Assembly: GCA_028684195.1 (NCBI GenBank)
Contig: JAQUGH010000005.1
Coordinates: 1-39,270 of the forward strand
Length of the DNA stretch: 39,270 nucleotides
Direction: 5' to 3'
DNA from: Clostridia bacterium
Lineage (GTDB): Bacteria; Bacillota; Peptococcia; DRI-13; DTU073
Shown: positions 36,480-39,270 of the stretch, piece by piece
Numbering within the stretch: position 1 is the first letter of the stretch
Layout: every line of letters starts with the position of its first letter
Notes under the pieces: model-generated
Told to the model about the DNA's origin: nothing
The model's input: the letters and a program-made list of their open reading frames with translations, nothing else
Database searches by the model: none
Translations under genes and position numbers: made by a program

Positions 36480-37708
36480 GAGATACCTCCCGTACACATA
36501 ATTTCATTGTATATTCTCTCGTTTACATTTGTATTATCCATTGTGGCATAAGCCTTATGGATATCTAACATGCGCTTTTCGTCTAGTAATATGCCGTCAA
36601 TTGCCCTTTTTAAACTAATACCGTTTATATCCTTTTCTTCTATTATATCCGCCACATTCATACTTTTTAGTTCCGTGGCATTTACAAATTGATGGTTTTC
36701 GGCTGATTTTGAAAAAGGAACAAGTATAGCGGGTATTTTGAATGCTTTGATTTCCTGAATCGTCATGGCGCCGGCTCTAGATACAATCAAATCTGTAACA
36801 GACAAAATCTCCGACATATTGTTAATATAGTCCAACGCCTTAATATTAGGGGGAATATTGTCAAGCCTTTGGAGCTAATGCTCATAATCTTTTTTACCTG
36901 TAGCCCATACCATTTGCCCGTAAAACCCTTTACTATTAAGCATATCAATAACAGCCGAGTTGATAAACTCCGAACCACAGCTCCCGCCAATTACAGTTAC
37001 AATAAGTTTTTTAGGCGTAAACCCCAGTTCATTAATTAGCTGATTTTTTGTCTTATCAATTTTAATGGGACGAGTAGGAATTCCGCAGTACACAATATTA
37101 GATGAGTCAACTAAGTATTTATTAATTATAGAAGTTGACGCGAAAACGCACACAGCCTGTTTATAAAACAACTTAGTAACAAGACCGGGTTTGGCGTTGC
37201 TTTCGATTAAGTAATAAGGAGTTCTTGTCTTTCTGGCAAGATATGTAATATGAAACGACGGATACGCTCCGGTGCTAATGACGAGATCTGGTTTAAATAA
37301 TTTGAAAATTTTCGAGGCCTGACTCATGGCTTTTATGTTTAAAAAAACTGATTTAATATTTTCAATTGCATTGCTTCTCTTAATACCTCTGGAACATATG
37401 AATTTTGCAGATTCAACCTGTTCTTGATTAAAGATATCTCTCTCAAGCCCATAGTCCGACCCTACAAATAAATACTTGTTTTCCCCTTGGCTGTCATGGC
37501 TTTTAAATTCATTGTATAAAGAGATTGCAGGATAAAGTGAAACTTCCTTCAGTGGGGGGTTTCTTCATCCCCCACTGAAGGTTAGTTGAACCATTCCAGG
37601 AGCTTAGCGTCGCTTATCTCCCACTTGTAGAAGAGGGAGTCTTAGCGACGGTTAGCTATTCGGATAAATATGTCCGCCTGTACCTCCGCATGTAAAAATG
37701 ATATTCAT
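36476..37708 (-). pseudogene. murG: murG-like glycosyltransferase pseudogene, interrupted by an element insertion and an in-frame TAG
   Basis: Start at 37706-37708: MNIIFTCGGTGGHIY | element | PAISLYNEFKSHDSQGENKYLFVGSDYGLERDIF...KPDLVISTGAYPSF...GGSCGSEFIN...KKDYEH*LQRLDNIPPNIKALDYINNMSEILSVTDLIVSRAGAMTIQEI...ILVPFSKSAENHQ. Confidence 0.9.
37533..37664 (-). mobile_element. Two-hairpin non-autonomous element, copy 3, inserted in murG
   Basis: Minus strand GGACATATTTA|TCCGAATAGCTAACCGTCGCTAAGAC...GAAGTTTCACTTTA|TCCTGCAATC; removal restores GGHIYPAI. Confidence 0.85.
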
Positions 37709-37712
37709 TGTA

Positions 37713-38681
37713 TTATACCCCCAAGCCCAGATATGCAATGATACATGCTATAAAAGTTATAATGCAAAATGTCAATGTAATGGTAATTTCTTTCCATCCG
37801 TTTTTTTCCAGATGATGATGGAAAGGTGCTATCTTAAAAACTCTTTTATTGAAGTACTTTAATGAAAATAACTGTATCATTACACTGATTGTTTCAAAAA
37901 TGCAAACACAAAGTACAAGAATAATCCATAGGGGTATGTTCAATTCAATCAAAAATACCGCAATTGATCCGCCTAAAAGAAGAGAGCCTGTGTCCCCCAT
38001 AAAAATTTTGGCAGGATATCTATTAAAAAACAGAGTACCAAGACAAGCTCCCTCCATGATTATGGCTCCAAACAGCACATTATCAGCTCTCAATTGGTAT
38101 GCGACTATCCCGATGAAGACAAAAACTATAGAGCATATGCCCAACGCAAGCCCGTCGACTCCGTCTGTAATATTGACACTATTGCTTGATAAAACAATCA
38201 AAAAAACCATCAAAGCACCATACAGATACTTATTGATTTCTATCGAAGCGCTTATGAATGGGAACATAATTTGAGTATCTATCTGTCCAGAAACAATTAA
38301 ATATGTAGTTATAATTATGCCTATAATTATAAGGCCAACTAACTTTTCTTTCGGGGTTACGCCATCCCTCTCTTTTTTTACTTTGATATAATCGTCAATA
38401 AACCCTATCAGACCAAATAACAATAAGAAAACATTAATCCATATTATTTTGCCTGTTGAGATACTGTAAATCATAGTAGAAATAAATAATGTTAGATTGA
38501 TAGCAATACCACCCATTGTTGGCGTTGCAGCTTTATGTTTATGCAGTTCCTGTATACAAGACTTCTTATTGCTATCTACATTTTCTGTTCTTTTGAAAAA
38601 CCTTGTCTTAGATAGCTTGTCAATAAATATCATTAAAAATATAGCTGTAAATAGTAAGCTAAAAGCAAAATATTGTATCAT
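37713..38681 (-). CDS. mraY: Phospho-N-acetylmuramoyl-pentapeptide-transferase
   Basis: HKHKAATPTMGG, GFIDDYIKV, NSVNITDGVDGLA, MGDTGSLLLGG, APFHHHLEKNGW; apparently intact. Confidence 0.93.
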   Translation of the reverse strand: MIQYFAFSLLFTAIFLMIFIDKLSKTRFFKRTENVDSNKKSCIQELHKHKAATPTMGGIAINLTLFISTMIYSISTGKIIWINVFLLLFGLIGFIDDYIKVKKERDGVTPKEKLVGLIIIGIIITTYLIVSGQIDTQIMFPFISASIEINKYLYGALMVFLIVLSSNSVNITDGVDGLALGICSIVFVFIGIVAYQLRADNVLFGAIIMEGACLGTLFFNRYPAKIFMGDTGSLLLGGSIAVFLIELNIPLWIILVLCVCIFETISVMIQLFSLKYFNKRVFKIAPFHHHLEKNGWKEITITLTFCIITFIACIIAYLGLGV

Positions 38682-39270
38682 AGCTCTATTCCCTCCGAAA
38701 TGTATGAAATTAAACTATCGGTATCATAACCCTGTATAGAGCATGTTGAGAAAGCCGCTAGAAAATTATATAAATAAAATGTGTCTTCTGTTCTCAATTG
38801 TACGGGAGATTTTCTTCCAAGATAATCTAATTCAAAATTTGTAACTCCATTTCTTCGTTCTATCTTTAAAGCTCTCACATCTGCATTTTTGTTAATACCA
38901 TAGGTAATTGAGTTTTTATTACATTTAATAATATTTTTCGCAAAACAATCAACCCTATTAAGCGTCAGTGCATGAGAAGTAACCTCAAGAATAATATGGG
39001 TTGCACCTTCATTTCTCATTCCGTAGAGTATTTTATTTAATTCAAGGGATTCAGGTGTTGTTTTTGTATTTTTAGAAACTTCAATTGTTTTGTTTTTGAC
39101 GATGTTCCCTTTTGAGCCTACGATATTGCCTCAGCTATATAGTTGTGACCGTCAGTATTAAATCCTACAATCCATACATAAATTGATTTATTTGTTACTT
39201 TTCGCGAATCGTAAGATATATTTTCCACGTCTGCTTCAATATTTCCCTGAGTTAGTATATATTCATAACC
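38678..39270 (-). pseudogene. murE: murE-like UDP-MurNAc-peptide ligase pseudogene (partial at window edge)
   Basis: Segments in different frames: ENISYDSRKVTNKSIYVWIVGFNTDGHNYIAEAIS* then GNIVKNKTIEVSKNTKTTPESLELNKILYGMRNEGATHIILEVTSHALTLNRVD|CFAKNIIKCNKNSITYGINKNADVRA...; internal segments and C-terminal domain missing. Confidence 0.8.

Noticed and set aside
36476-37708. Possible TAG recoding (pyrrolysine or suppressor), since TAG interrupts both murG and the RAYT
   Set aside because: TAG is used as an ordinary stop here (e.g. hyfF ends ...IIIGM*TAG), and both interrupted genes carry additional independent damage, so pseudogenisation is simpler.

Overview
This 39.3-kb window is AT-rich Clostridia-like (Firmicutes) DNA. 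Nearly all genes lie on the minus strand. In transcription order, from the right edge to the left, it contains: (1) a decaying mur cluster, with murE and murG as pseudogenes and mraY and argC intact; (2) a REP-flanked, nonsense-mutated REP-associated tyrosine transposase (RAYT) remnant; (3) an AmmeMemoRadiSam pair (MEMO1-AMMECR1 fusion plus radical SAM), DUF421 and DUF1456 genes, a TetR remnant, and a likely unannotated 30-aa membrane peptide with its own terminator; (4) a six-gene hydrogenase-4-like operon (hyfB-C-E-F-G-I) whose large subunit has lost the [NiFe]-ligand cysteines, i.e. an Ehr-type complex; (5) a signalling cassette of HisKA kinase, LytTR regulator with a hexanucleotide microsatellite linker, single-domain CheY-like protein and an ATP-site-less LytS-like protein; (6) a 3227-aa secreted lectin/invasin-Ig/SLH protein, with a LytTR-box-like direct repeat at its promoter; (7) a separately promoted cassette of three proteins without signal peptides (Hint protein, PQQ-like beta-propeller with one YD repeat, and a LamG/RHS protein running off the left edge). 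Scattered through the window is a ~113-134 bp two-hairpin element with TTTA at both junctions and no terminal inverted repeats, resembling a non-autonomous IS200/IS605-type element. At two loci (murG and the kinase/LytTR junction) the pre-insertion sequence can be rebuilt exactly. All family calls come from reading motifs; no database search was run.
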